Assembly (NCBI GenBank): GCA_951799425.1
Contig: OX637397.1
Span: forward strand, 21,643,064-21,707,063
Length of the DNA: 64,000 nucleotides
Origin: Ilex aquifolium
Lineage: Eukaryota; Streptophyta; Magnoliopsida; Aquifoliales; Aquifoliaceae
Direction: 5' to 3'
Shown here: positions 10,970 through 21,158 of the stretch, one piece after another
Numbering within the stretch: position 1 is the first letter of the stretch
Layout of the letters: each line of letters opens with the position of its first letter
Program-made: the position numbers and the translations under genes
The notes under the pieces: model-generated
Told to the model about the DNA's origin: nothing
Database searches by the model: none
What the model saw: only the letters and a program-made list of their open reading frames with translations

Positions 10970-11663
10970 ATGTATAGGTGCACATCACATACACAATACA
11001 ACCAAACCAATGAAGGATCTTCTTCACGCAATGACCAAAATAGTTCATCTTCGGCTAACAAACGTGAACGCTCAACGGACAGATCAACATTGCTGAACAA
11101 AGTTCCTTCTATTGAATTATATACTGATTCCAGTGGTGTAACGTGGTATGGACGAAAACGTGCATTCCGCAATGAGCGCATCAAACCTTATCATCCATTC
11201 GGTTAAGCTGGATATGTAATTGTTGGGCATGCAACTGACTATCCACCTCTAGGTGCTCATATCGAACCCACACTAAGATGGTGACAGTTATATGACAAAC
11301 GTCGTGACCTTGAAGTATTTTATCGTTGATATGGACTTGCGGTACCAAAAGCACGTTCGGTTGATATTTACAATTCACAGAATTCAAACAATCATGACGA
11401 GGTCATATCAAAGCTTGAACGTGAAAAATGATCAAATGCAGCGTTGTTTTGATCATTTCCATGCAATCGATTATGCAAAAACAGAACATTTTGATCAAGA
11501 ATATGCCGAAATTGAAATTTTAGAGGATCCGTTACTTGTTTCTAATCCTGAACTTTCTGATTTCTTTGATTTGGATGATGATGTGTCTGACACTTTTATC
11601 CCATCATGTTTATGTGTACTCGATAATCTTTTATGTTGTTTTGAATATCAACCACGTTATTGA
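10970..11663 (+). pseudogene. Unidentified MULE cargo ORF, ~230 codons with stops
   Basis: An ATG at 10970 opens a Ser/Asn/Arg-rich start, then YTDSSGVTWYGRKRAFRNER, reaching TAA at 11204. The same frame continues past four stops with sensible content: ATDYPPLGAHIEPTLRW, QLYDKRRDLEVFYR and YGLAVPKARSVDIYNSQN. A frame change near 11430 gives a C-terminal part with EHFDQEYAEIEILEDP and an acidic ending DFFDLDDDVSDT. It therefore looks like one broken gene rather than two small ones. No family recognised. The acidic C-terminus is a shared trait of all three cargo ORFs in this MULE. Confidence 0.4.
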
Positions 11664-11892
11664 CAGCCTTTTTTACCACATCAGATTCACTTCAAAGTGT
11701 TATGAAATAAAGACTCATTTTTTTTGTTATGAATAACTTATATTTTTACACCGCTTAATAAACATTATTGTCGACATGATCAACATTAAAAATAAAATTT
11801 TATTTTTATTTTATGTTTGCTTTTAAAATTACATGACAAAATTAAAAGTAATTATATGTATACGTTTTCATTTTTTAAAGTTTGATATGTTC

Positions 11893-12162
11893 AAAATTTA
11901 TGTATTTTTAAATGATCAAAATTTATTTATTGAATATAATTAAATTTTTAAATGAATAAAATTAAACATTTACATAAAAAAGAGAGGGAGCAAAACAGTT
12001 TTAGGTATCAGTTTTAGGGAGCAAAACAACAAAACGTCAGTAGGATCAATGAAAATTTATGTATTTTTAAATGATTAAAATTTATTTATTGAATATAATT
12101 AAATTTTTTAATAAATAAAAATTAAACATTTTACTCATAAAAAAGAGGGAGAAAAAACAGTT
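11893..12162. repeat. ~105-bp AT-rich direct repeat, two copies
   Basis: The segment starting AAAATTTATGTATTTTTAAA at 11893 recurs at 12052. Each copy ends in a GAGGGAG..AACAGTT motif. The first copy is followed by AACGTCAG-containing DNA, so the duplication overlaps the inner part of the right end of the MULE. Confidence 0.75.
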
Positions 12163-12174
12163 AAGTTTTGTACT

Positions 12175-12458
12175 AAAAATATCATTTGGACTAACGTTTT
12201 TAGAAGGCGTCAGTTAAACTGATGTTTTTACTAAAAACGTCAGTCCAACTTATGTGACTTTATGTTCTCCAAAAAAAGTCAATTGGTCTAACGTTTTTAT
12301 GCTAAAAATATTACTCCAACTGACACCTTTTGCATAAAAACATCATTCCAACTGACTTCTTAAAAATGTCGGAATTTAAAAAATATTTTTAAAACAACCC
12401 ACTTTTCAATAATTTTTTTTTGAAAACCCCATTGGTTGGGGGTAAAACCTCAAGTTTT
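12175..12458 (-). repeat. Right terminal inverted repeat of the MULE
   Basis: The reverse complement reads CTTGAGGTTTTACCCCCAAC, then a G/T stretch, then GTCAGTTGGAATGATG and GTCAGTTGGAGTAAT. These parallel GTCAGTTGGAATGACG and GTCAGTTGGAGTAAC of the left end. Many C-to-T type differences suggest age. Confidence 0.75.
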
Positions 12459-12740
12459 CTCTCTTGCTTCTCTTGAATCTTCGGTCCGAAAGTGCATCTC
12501 CAGAGTCTTGACAAATAACTTTCCCTTCTCACCTTTTAGAATCGTCCCATGAGTCTTCCCATTGGATTCTTTGTATTGTGGGTGGACTGCTAAAACTGTA
12601 TCAAAATTCTTCCGTATCAGATTCAGTGGTAGAACTATGATCCATGTGTTAGTATTGTCAATTGGATTCAAGTAGGCATTTGGTTCAATGGCATCTTCCT
12701 GAAACTGCATCACTAGCGCCCCATTTGGCAGGAATGCGTT
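12450..12740 (-). pseudogene. Unidentified host reading frame ending at the MULE insertion
   Basis: The minus strand reads FQEDAIEPNAYLNPIDNTNT, then WIIVLPLNLIRKNFDTVLAV, then LKGEKGKLFVKTLEMHFRTE. Its stop codon (12450-12452) lies inside the MULE terminal repeat. Composition is protein-like and unlike the surrounding low-complexity DNA. It overlaps the promoter region of the PPR gene head to head. It could be the last exon of a divergent host gene cut by the MULE, or chance openness; I cannot name a family. The continuation, if any, would lie left of 3079, where no matching frame is obvious. Confidence 0.3.
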
Positions 12741-12773
12741 CGGCGGAATGGGCCTGGATATATCTTTGTAGTT
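12469..12773 (+). promoter_or_regulatory. Short upstream region of the PPR gene
   Basis: Only about 305 bases separate the MULE target duplication from the PPR start codon, so the core promoter must lie here or inside the transposon end. The only TATA-like word, GATATATC near 12757, is too close to the ATG to serve as a normal TATA box. TATA-less promoters are common for plant PPR genes. Confidence 0.35.
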
Positions 12774-15044
12774 ATGCTACAACCAACCACGCGCGCTTGC
12801 ATCTTCCTTCGAACCTTCAGTGCCGGCAACAGTGCATCTGCCTCAGTCGCCTCGAAATCAAGTGATACTCTTGAAAAGGTGCGCGCACTATGCACTCGCG
12901 GCCACCTCGAAGAAGCACTCTCTCTCTTCTACGCTCTCAATGCCCCTCACGCCCAAGAGTCCAAACAAACCTATGCCACTCTCTTTCACACATGTGCCAA
13001 CCACAACTGCCTTCAACAAGGCCAAGCTCTACACCGCTACATGCTCACCCACAATCCCAACAACTCATCGGACCTCTATGTGACCAACCACCTAATCAAT
13101 ATGTATGCCAAATGTGGTTACTTAGACTTTGCCTGTCGACTGTTCGATGACATGCCTCATAGAAATATTGTTTCTTGGACTGCCCTGATTTCTGGCTATG
13201 CCCAGCTTGGCAAAGCTGATCACTGTTTCACTATATTTTCTAACATGTTAGCTGATTGTCTTCCCACCGAGTTTGCATACACAAGTGTGCTTTCTTGTTG
13301 TGAACGTGAACATGGCCGGCAAGTACATGCGCTTGCCTTGAAAACCTCTTTCTATGCTTATGTTTACGTAGCAAATGCTCTCATTACCATGTATTCAAAG
13401 AGCTGTGAATATGGTATTTATAATGACAATAATGATGATGATGATATAGATGAGGCTTGGAACGTGTTCAAGTCCATGGAGTTTCGCAATATTATCAGCT
13501 GGAATTCAATGATTGCCGGGTTTCAAATTCGTGGACAAAGTTTACAAGCTGTGAATATTTTTACCCTGATGCGATGTGATGATATTGGTTTTGATCGTGC
13601 AACGCTTCTTGGTGTCCTTTCTTCCTTGCCAGGAAGCAATGACAATAATGGCTTATCAACTTTTAAGTGTTGTTTTCAGTTGCACTGTCTCTGTATCAAA
13701 ACTGGGTTCATATCGGATATTGGGGTGGCGACTGCCTTAGTGAAATGTTACTCCAATCATGGAGGAAAGACTGCTGATTGCTATAATATTTTTCTGGAAA
13801 CAAGTGGACGCCGTGATCTTGTTTCATGGACTGTGATCATGGAAACATACGCAACGTGGGGCTCAGAGAAAGCCCTCTTCCTTTTCAGTCAGTTGCGTCA
13901 AGAGGGCTTACATCCGGACTGTTATACATTCTCTATTCTACTAAAAGCTTGTGCAGGCCATGTGACTGAGCAGCATGCCTTGGTTGTCCATGCACAAGTA
14001 ATGAGAACTGGTTTTGCGGATGATACTGTGCTTTCAAATGCCTTAATCCATGCCTATGCGAGGTGTGGCTCAATTGCCTTGTCCAAACAAGTTTTCAATG
14101 AAATGCGGTTTCGGGACACGGTTTCTTGGAATTCAATATTGAAGGCTTATGCCTTGCATGGGCAAGCCAATGAGGCATTGCAGTTGTTTGCACAAATGAA
14201 TGTTCAACCTGATGCCACCACTTTTGTTGCCCTCCTTTCAACTTGCAGCTATTCTGGAATGGTGGAAGAAGGATGGAGAATATTCAATGCCATGTTTGAA
14301 AATTATAGGATCGTTCCTCAGCTTGATCATTTTGCCTGCATGGTTGATATTCTTGGGCGAGCAGGGAAAATCCTTCAGGCTCAGAATCTTATCAGCAAAA
14401 TGCCAATGGAACCGGATTCTGTTGTGTGGAGTGCTTTGCTTGCAGCGTGTAGGAAACACGGTGAAACCCAGTTAGCCAACTTAGCTGCAGCGAGGCTAAA
14501 GGAGTTGGATCCAAAGAATTCATTAGGGTATGTATTAATGTCAAACATATACTGCTCAGCTGGTAGTTTTAGTGAAGCGGGTCTTAAACGGAAGGAAATG
14601 GAAGGGCTTGGTGTTAGGAAAGAACCTGGTCTAAGCTGGACTGAAGTTGGGAGTCGGGTGCATGAGTTTGCCTCTGGAGGCCAACGACACCCGCAGGGAG
14701 AGGCTATACGTGCCAATCTTGAAGAGTTAGTTGGGCAGTTAAAAGGTTTGGGTTACGTACCTCAGACAGGCCTGGCCTTGCATGACGTTGAAGAGGAGCA
14801 CAAGGAGGAGCAATTGTATTACCACAGTGAGAAACTGGCTTTGGTGTTTGCTTTGATGAATCAAGGTAGTTTGTATTGCGGTGGGAATGTTATTAAAATT
14901 ATGAAGAACATCCGTATTTGTGTGGACTGTCATAACTTCATGAAATTTGCATCAGAGCTAATTCAAAGGGAGATTGTTTTGAGAGATTCAAATCGATTCC
15001 ATCATTTTAATGGAACGGTATGCTCTTGCAATGACTATTGGTAA
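12774..15044 (+). CDS. DYW-type pentatricopeptide repeat protein (intact, 756 aa)
   Basis: Single uninterrupted exon; an in-frame TAG at about 12714-12716 with no ATG after it fixes the start. The N-terminus is rich in Arg/Ser/Thr and lacks acidic residues for about 30 residues, as in organelle transit peptides. PLS-class PPR motifs fill residues ~60-600 (for example LINMYAKCGYLDFACRLFDD and NALIHAYARCGSIALSKQVF), followed by the E/E+ region and a DYW domain. The deaminase-like zinc motif is complete: His684-Ser-Glu686, Cys716 and Cys719 followed by His720, and the chain ends CSCNDYW. Such proteins bind specific organellar transcripts and direct C-to-U editing. From memory it most resembles Arabidopsis At1g71420, which I could not check. 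The only oddity is the Asn/Asp-rich run near residues 215-225. The MULE sits just upstream. Confidence 0.93.
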   Translation: MLQPTTRACIFLRTFSAGNSASASVASKSSDTLEKVRALCTRGHLEEALSLFYALNAPHAQESKQTYATLFHTCANHNCLQQGQALHRYMLTHNPNNSSDLYVTNHLINMYAKCGYLDFACRLFDDMPHRNIVSWTALISGYAQLGKADHCFTIFSNMLADCLPTEFAYTSVLSCCEREHGRQVHALALKTSFYAYVYVANALITMYSKSCEYGIYNDNNDDDDIDEAWNVFKSMEFRNIISWNSMIAGFQIRGQSLQAVNIFTLMRCDDIGFDRATLLGVLSSLPGSNDNNGLSTFKCCFQLHCLCIKTGFISDIGVATALVKCYSNHGGKTADCYNIFLETSGRRDLVSWTVIMETYATWGSEKALFLFSQLRQEGLHPDCYTFSILLKACAGHVTEQHALVVHAQVMRTGFADDTVLSNALIHAYARCGSIALSKQVFNEMRFRDTVSWNSILKAYALHGQANEALQLFAQMNVQPDATTFVALLSTCSYSGMVEEGWRIFNAMFENYRIVPQLDHFACMVDILGRAGKILQAQNLISKMPMEPDSVVWSALLAACRKHGETQLANLAAARLKELDPKNSLGYVLMSNIYCSAGSFSEAGLKRKEMEGLGVRKEPGLSWTEVGSRVHEFASGGQRHPQGEAIRANLEELVGQLKGLGYVPQTGLALHDVEEEHKEEQLYYHSEKLALVFALMNQGSLYCGGNVIKIMKNIRICVDCHNFMKFASELIQREIVLRDSNRFHHFNGTVCSCNDYW

Positions 15045-16210
15045 ACTGGAAGCATTGGCCAGCATACCTGAACGGCATTTGTTCCTACCCTCATGGTTTG
15101 CAGATCCTTCTACAGTCGGATGAGTTGGTTTCAAAGCCCATCCAAATGAATGTCTGATGTCAAAGTTTCACAAGGAAAGTTTTATTAGGCAACGAGCTGA
15201 GGTTTTCAAACTACCAGAATGATTATGGTTTAGAGTTTTTTGGTTATGGGGGATCTGATACCAATAATCTCACTCGAATCCTCAACCTTGCCACTTCCAA
15301 AAATATTTTTCATACAAGCATGGAGCAAAGAGATCACATTTGTAGAGTTCTATGCAAAGACAGATAAACTTGCTGGCTGTCAAGCTTGGGTGGGTAGATG
15401 AATTATTTCGTGCTTTGGCACATTAAAGGAAACATAACCTGATGGCAATGCAGCTTGGGTGGGTAGATGAATTATTTCGTGCTTTGGCACATAAAAGGAA
15501 ACATAACCTGATGGCAATGCAGCTGAAAATCGGTGAGAGACATAACCTGATGGCAAAAACACATACACATACATTTGATTATGTAACATTATGATTAATG
15601 CTTTCAGATCCAATTTGTTTTCAGTAATTACATACACATACGTTTGTGAGAACCCATTGAAAATTTCACATCGAAGTTACGCTGCAAAAATTTGAGTTTT
15701 CACTTATATTATTGTCTTTTTGTAATGTTCATCACTTTTGTGGTTTCTAATTGTAAAGTAAGTTGGGCAGTACAATTAGTTTTTTGCAATTTAAGATGTT
15801 TAGCATGTCAAATTTAAAGCCCGTCAAATCTTTTTTTATTACATATTTGTTTTTTTTTCATCTCCGATGATCATATATTGCATGAGGTCAACACTAGATC
15901 AACTAATTGTGAAACCTTTCGATTTTCAATTTTTTACTCCTAATAAATGATATAAACTCAATTTGATCCTACATATTCTTGGACTAAATGTTCTACCTGC
16001 AGTTTAAATTTTGTGTGTATATAAAGACTGTCCTCTTTCTCCCCTTCTAATTGTTGGACACTAAAAGAAAATAAGTGACAATGGGGGGAGAAAAATTGCT
16101 TGATTCTTGATGAGTAATGTTATTGAAATCTAAACAACTGAATTAATTTGTAGACTTAATGATGTGACATTAATGTAGTTCAATAGAATTATTGTGATTG
16201 TAACTATTGA
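15045..16210. other. 3' flank of the PPR gene and intergenic DNA
   Basis: No further gene. The first few hundred bases are the likely 3' UTR; AATAAA-like words occur (for example around 15940), but none can be assigned as the signal. A 69-bp tandem repeat is annotated separately. Confidence 0.5.
15383..15555. repeat. 69-bp tandem repeat, two copies plus a piece
   Basis: AGCTTGGGTGGGTAGATGAA starts at 15383 and 15452, and a partial third unit begins at 15521. The CATAACCTGATGGCAA end of the unit appears a third time at 15541. The two full copies are almost identical. Lies about 340 bases after the PPR stop codon, possibly in its 3' UTR. Confidence 0.9.
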
Positions 16211-16219
16211 ATTTTTTTA

Positions 16220-16399
16220 GAGCAATTCTATTGAGACATAATTTATGAATATAATTTGGGGACATAATGAGTTGTCACAAATGAAATGATAATGAATTCA
16301 TTTAATGTTACAATGAGACCCATAATTAAATACATTTCACTATCATTTCATTGGTGGTAACTCATTATGTCCCTCAATCATGTCTCAATATCATTAGTG
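16220..16399. mobile_element. MITE, 180 bp, with perfect 9-bp target duplication
   Basis: The element starts GAGCAATTCTATTGAGACAT and ends ATTGAGGGACATAATGAG-like in reverse complement, so it folds back on itself over about 80 bases per arm. It is flanked by ATTTTTTTA at 16211-16219 and 16400-16408. A second member of the family is at 45680-45837. A 9-bp duplication and long arms suggest a Mutator-type MITE. No coding capacity. Confidence 0.8.
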
Positions 16400-16573
16400 A
16401 TTTTTTTATTGAGACTTTATCACTTGTCACATTATTATGATAGTAAATTAGATCAGTAGACTATTGTAATTGTTCTTGATCTTTTTCGGACCCAATTTAG
16501 TAGACTCTATCTACTTGCATTTCTCATTAGGATTGGCCCAGCAATGTAAGAAAAAATAGTGAAAAATTGTGAG

Positions 16574-16745
16574 AAAATACCTTTTAAACTACTAAATTGT
16601 GAGCAAATACATTTGGTCTAATGGTACTTCTGATCTTGTAAAGGCTTTGCCTTCTTGAGGTCAAGGGTTCAAATCCTCCTCCCATTTCCCCCTCAAAAAA
16701 AATAAAAAATAAAATAAAATACCTTTTAAACTACTAAATTGTGAG
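16574..16745. repeat. 30-bp direct repeats bracketing the SINE
   Basis: The same 30 bases, AAAATACCTTTT... to ...AATTGTGAG, stand immediately before and after the SINE. SINE target duplications are usually shorter, so this is at the long end of the range. Confidence 0.85.
16604..16715 (+). mobile_element. tRNA-derived SINE
   Basis: It contains an RNA polymerase III A box (TGGTCTAATGG, 16614-16624) and a B box (GGTTCAAATCC, near 16668-16678), then an A-rich tail of AAAT units. A 30-base direct repeat (16574-16603 and 16716-16745, identical by eye) flanks it. The element is very short, so it is mostly the tRNA-like head plus tail. Confidence 0.75.
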
Positions 16746-16876
16746 AAAATAACTTGACTAAAATATTTTGTAGATAAATACCTTTGACTTGAATGTATTG
16801 TAATTAGGTACTCATAGTCAGATTTTCAAATATTTTCTTTACTAAAATACATTTATTATATTAATGGTTTCATATT

Positions 16877-17682
16877 TGATGATGCTCGAAAATAACTGCC
16901 CAAGCCCAGCCAATGATATTCTAGGGGTGATTAGTGGATTATGGTGATTTTGAGGTTAATCCATGAGGAATGAAAGAGCGCACAATGTAAGTGGTTCACC
17001 TTAGCCGAAGGACTAAGGTTACGTCCACTGAAACGGAGTCTCTTGCTCCTTGAGATCGTATATTATCCAATCCTTGGTCAATTCAATGGCGAAGCAAGTG
17101 CTGGGTTCTTACAGGGAGTGGGGCTGTTATTCTTATTGGTTCTTGTAGGGAATAGGTCTGTTGGGGGAGAAGAAGATTTTATGCTAGGTAATAGTGCCTT
17201 ATTTATACTGCCATTTTTCTAGGGTTTCCGTGGCTCCTTCTTCCTTCTTGCTAATTCCATGGGGCCTTCTGTCACTATCCGGCGACAACCTCTGTCATCC
17301 GGCGCTACTGTTCATCCGGTGCCCCTGTTCCCACGATCCCTCAATGGTTATACGCGCCAATGCCCCAGCGAGTATGTGATTGTCGCAGATGTCAGAGCTG
17401 GTTCCCTTGTCTTTAGGACACGTGGCACAACAGAGTGTTCTAGGGTTCGTGTCAAGTTGGACCTCCCTATCCTGGGCTGTTCATCGACTGGATTGGATTG
17501 GGTTCAGGTTGGGTTGTGAGCCTTCTGGTGACGTTGGGCTTGGCCCCCTGGTTTCGGTCCTTTCTACTTTCAGTGTGGGCAAGCTATGGGCGCTTCATTT
17601 GGGCCATTTACGCAAAAGGGTCTCTTGGACTTATTGGGCTCTTGAATTATGACGGCTCATGCCCAAAATTCCATCCTTATCA
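16877..17682 (-). repeat. Left LTR (3' LTR) of the Tat element
   Basis: 806 bases from TGATGATGCTCG to CCTTATCA on the plus strand, matching 31470-32275 throughout without gaps that I can see. The internal side is flanked by GTTGCCCCCCAGCCCC; its complement, GGGGCTGGGGGGCAAC, serves as the polypurine tract. Confidence 0.95.
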
Positions 17683-17698
17683 GTTGCCCCCCAGCCCC
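17683..17698 (-). other. Polypurine tract of the Tat element
   Basis: The complement GGGGCTGGGGGGCAAC directly abuts the left LTR at the position where plus-strand DNA synthesis should be primed. Confidence 0.7.
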
Positions 17699-17932
17699 AG
17701 GTCATGAGGATGGCGTCATCTCTGATCTAGGGTTAGAAGCGTCTTCTCCGAATTTGACATTGCTCCTTTGAGCGGCGGTTGTGCTTGATTACTGGTTCTG
17801 ACCCGAGTTGGATTGCATTATCGTCTGCCAGCTATGATGGGACGGTTAGACACACGTGTCTACCATGGGTGAGTCCACATGTACGGTTTCTCTTGCGTGC
17901 TCTGTCACACGCCTGTCACGAATTAAATGTCG

Positions 17933-20554
17933 TATATAAAAGAGGAAAAAACCTCTTTGCCTTTCCCACCTTGTGGTTTCGGATCCTTTTTCCTTCGCGC
18001 TTCTTCCTTTTCTTTGGTTCCTGAGGCGTCTTGTTCTCAGCTTTTTCGGCGATTTTAGGGTTTCTGCGTTTCCAGTCTCATCCTGACTCTAGCGTCCGAC
18101 TAGGTACGTTTCTCCTTTCCTTCTTCTTCTTGCTTGATCTGGATCCCTTCAACCCTCCATGGTGGGGCTTTGGGCTTCGCTTCCTGATTTGGAGGTTTAG
18201 TTATTTCAGGAACCATTACGACGATCTGTCTTCCCTTTCGTGGTTCGTAGACCATTCCTCGCTGTAGAGGATATCTTTTTTTAGGGCTTGGTGTCTGGAA
18301 CCTTTATTCTTGACGGACTGTGCCCTGCATTTGCCTCCTTTTCATTCTGATCTGCGTTTTGAGCCGCTGATGGGGCGGATGGTTGTTTCTTCTTCCAAAT
18401 CCGAGTTTGAAGAACAGGTCGATGAGGAGGTTGAGGAGGATACCTCGGCTTTCTCTAACGACCGTCCTTTTGCCGCCGGCGAGGGGGCCTCTGGGTCTCC
18501 TCTTAGAGTTTCGACCTCAGCTCCTTTAGCAAAGGCTCAGGCTCCTTTAGCTTCACCTCCTATCTCTTCTAGCCAGTCGAGGAAAAGGAAAACTAAGCCG
18601 ATTCCACCCTCCATTCCTAGGAAGAAAACACGCCGTGACCAATCCGACCTGTCTTGTTGTGCGGAGGCGACCCCTAGTTGTCTCAATGATGAGGACTTGG
18701 AGGAGTTGAGGCGGGAGTATCATTTTCCTGATTCCGTGTCCTTGCATTCTCCCGAGGAACACGAGAGGTGAAATTCCTCTATTCCCGGGCTAACCTGCTT
18801 ATTTGAATCTGCATTTCGGGCTGGTCTCCGGTTCCCAATTCATCCCTTTATTCAGAACGTCCTTGGTTTTTTCAACGTTTGTCCAGCTCGACTTTCTCCG
18901 AACGGATGGGGCCTTTTAGTCGATTTCCTTGTTCACTGGTTTGAGAGTGGGAACGACTCTCACCCCATCCATTCGAGAGTTTGCCTTTCTCTTCCAGCTC
19001 AAGTCTTCTCATTCCTTGGGCTTTTTATACTTCACCAAAAAGGTAAAGGCAAAGAACCTGGTCTCTAGGCTCCCTTCATCCAACAAGGGGTGGAAACCAA
19101 GGTTATTCTTCGTTAGGGGAGACTCTTGGGAGCTGTCTGGAGATCCTGGCGATATTCCTCGCGTTCCCAGGTCTTGGGGGGTTCCAAGGAATACCAATAA
19201 GACCAATTGGTTGGCTGCGCTTTCTTTTTTGTTCTGGTCTTTATGTATTGCTAACCTTTAATCCGACCTGCAGGTTTCTATCCTGCACTTAATGCGGAGG
19301 AGGCCGCCAGAGTCGCTAAAGTCGAGGCTTTTGGCTTGCATTTCTTCTTTGACCTGGTGACCGACGAGAACCTTGCTAAGCACGAGCTAGGGCCGCCTGT
19401 TGATCCTGTACTAGAGACAGCGCCTTTGCCTGCCCCCCAGCTTGAGTCCATGGACCCCAATCTAATCATGGCGGATACCGAGTAGACGAGAAAGAAAAGG
19501 AAACTGGTAAAGGGTTTATAGCCACCCTCCAAGGAGGCATCAGCATCTGGGCCAACGCCCATCTCCTTAGAATAGAAACGCGAGGATCTTGCCTCCATTG
19601 AAGTCGCTTCCTCACCTTCGTTCCCCGCTGATCTCCCTAAGAGCAAAACTCCTCCTGAAGGATCTTCAGCGGGGCAGCTCGGGGCTTCGGCGGCCTCTCA
19701 CGCTTCACCTTAGCCTATCTCTCAGAAAGGCGGTAAGGAAGAATCTGTTTCTTCTATGCCCCAAAGGAGCGGCTTCCTTCGCGATCCCGAGGCTGCTGTG
19801 ACTGCTTTATCCGAGCTGATCTCCACGTCGGACCCCAGGGTGGCTATGCAGGTTCCCTTTAAGAAGAAAATTTGCAACACCATCCAAGGCCTGACCGAGG
19901 TACCTAACGTCTTTACTTGCGGTTTTTTTTTTTTTTTTTAAGAATACCTTTCCTGGGGCTTTTTGGTTATTTCTTGCGCTGATTGATTCCTTTCCCTTTT
20001 CAGTCCCTTGCCTACATGAAGATGATAGATTTTCATCATGAGCAGGAGCTCATGAGGGTCAAGGAATCCTTCGACGTCGTGACAGCGGATAAAGAGGCGG
20101 TTGAGGGTAAGGTGAAGATTCTGTCAGCTGAGGCTGCCGAGCTGAAAAAAGATCTATGACGAGCTGGACACCCACTTCCAGGATCTTACTCAAGGACTCT
20201 CAATTGGCGGTGAAGGATGCTGATCTTAAGATGAAAGAGGTCGGTCTAAGGGCCAAAGATGCCGAGCTGGCTGCTAAAGATATCGAGCTAGCATCTTTAA
20301 GGAATAGAGTCTCAGAGCTTCTTAAGGAGGGTGTCGTAGCTTTTGTAAACGGGTTTCTGAATTTTCGAGATCAGGCGGAGGCGGCGTATCCGGACCTTGA
20401 CTTGGATTGCTTCGCCCCTCAATTTGAGACGGTGAAACCTGCTGGGACACCTAGGGCCGAGAAGGATCCTGAAGCTGTTGAGGCTGGGATCGGAGGGCCC
20501 GATGCTACGAAGGATGCTGAGCTGGCTGGCGATGGTGGGGAATCGGCCGTTTGA
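17933..20554 (+). pseudogene. Antisense cassette A: gypsy-type putative transposon domain plus coiled coil
   Basis: Possible TATA box TATATAAAAG at 17933 and a G-box-like ACACGTGTC at 17852. From ATG 18370 the frame gives an acidic/Ser-rich start, a basic segment (SRKRKTKPIPPS), LEELRREYHFPD, and after a TGA at 18769 the conserved block GLRFPIHPFIQNVLGF, then ARLSPNGWGLLVDFLVHW. This is the PF04195-like domain seen in many plant retroelement proteins. Further frames carry a linker to TIQGLTE; a GT-AG intron (19900-20003) joins it in frame to SLAYMKMIDFHHEQELM. A heptad-like Lys/Asp/Glu helix (20190-20320) and the end motif AFVNGFLNFRDQAEAAYPDL follow. Several stops and frame changes. The function of these proteins is unknown. 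Confidence 0.6.
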
Positions 20555-21158
20555 ATTTGCTCTGTCATTATTTCTTCTCTTTTTCCCCCCGTTGTAACTT
20601 CTTGGGTCGAGAAAAGGATAGTGTCGTTGGTTTTTGTTGTTCTTTCTCCGCTTCCTAAGAATGACGTGTTTTTGTTATGCTCCTCTCTGGCACAGATGGA
20701 AGAGAACGTTTTGTTTTGGACCACGCTGTTGTGGAATTTGTCGCTAGTCCTGAGGCCTTAGTATACGACCTCGAGTTTTCTTCGAGTAATTATGATGAAT
20801 GTGAAAACAAGGCTGTCTGAGCTGGCTTCCTCATATAACTGAGCTGATTTCCCACTTTTTTTAGTAGGTCTTGCCAACCCGCGTGAGCCGACTTGGATGG
20901 CCTACTCTCCCGAGCTCATCTCTTGCCGAGCACCCTTGTACGAACTTTCGGGGTTATTTTGGACTTTTTCCATTTCTTTCCGTGTACTCCAGACTTGATA
21001 GTTTCGTTCCTTTGAGAACGTGTGCCATTAGTGGGGTTAGTGGCCCCTTGAAAGCAGCGCCTCAAAAGCTCCTATGATGCCACGTGTCCCACTACTTAAA
21101 TGCGAGGGGCGTGCATTAACTGCGCCTGGCGAAAGCGATGGGTGCATGTCTGCTGTGC

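Larger units (their letters stand above)
3089..12458 (+). mobile_element. Mutator-like transposon (MULE), ~9.4 kb, decayed, with plant-mobile-domain gene
   Basis: The ends are long imperfect inverted repeats: about 3089-3370, and the reverse complement of about 12175-12458, share the same order of motifs over ~280 bases. The ends are bracketed by CTCTCTGGCT (3079-3088) and CTCTCTTGCT (12459-12468), a 9/10-match candidate target duplication; Mutator elements normally make 9 bp. Inside, on the plus strand, lie a MURA-like transposase pseudogene (5348-7140) and the C-terminal half of a PMD protein (7462-8795). Unidentified small ORFs and repeat clusters follow up to 11.7 kb. PMD genes are known to travel in plant MULEs. 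Stops, frameshifts and a lost catalytic Asp indicate an inactive copy. Its right end is ~315 bp from the PPR start codon. Confidence 0.8.

Noticed and set aside
12713..12895. Minus-strand frame overlapping the PPR start
   Set aside because: It is the antisense of real PPR coding sequence and has no independent support.
16614..16680. A functional tRNA gene
   Set aside because: A and B boxes are present but the cloverleaf cannot be completed and an A-rich tail and flanking repeats follow, so it is a SINE.
17194..17707. Open frames in the left LTR, and similar ones at 31787-32245 in the right LTR
   Set aside because: The same frames appear in both LTRs as copies of non-coding DNA and carry no known domain.
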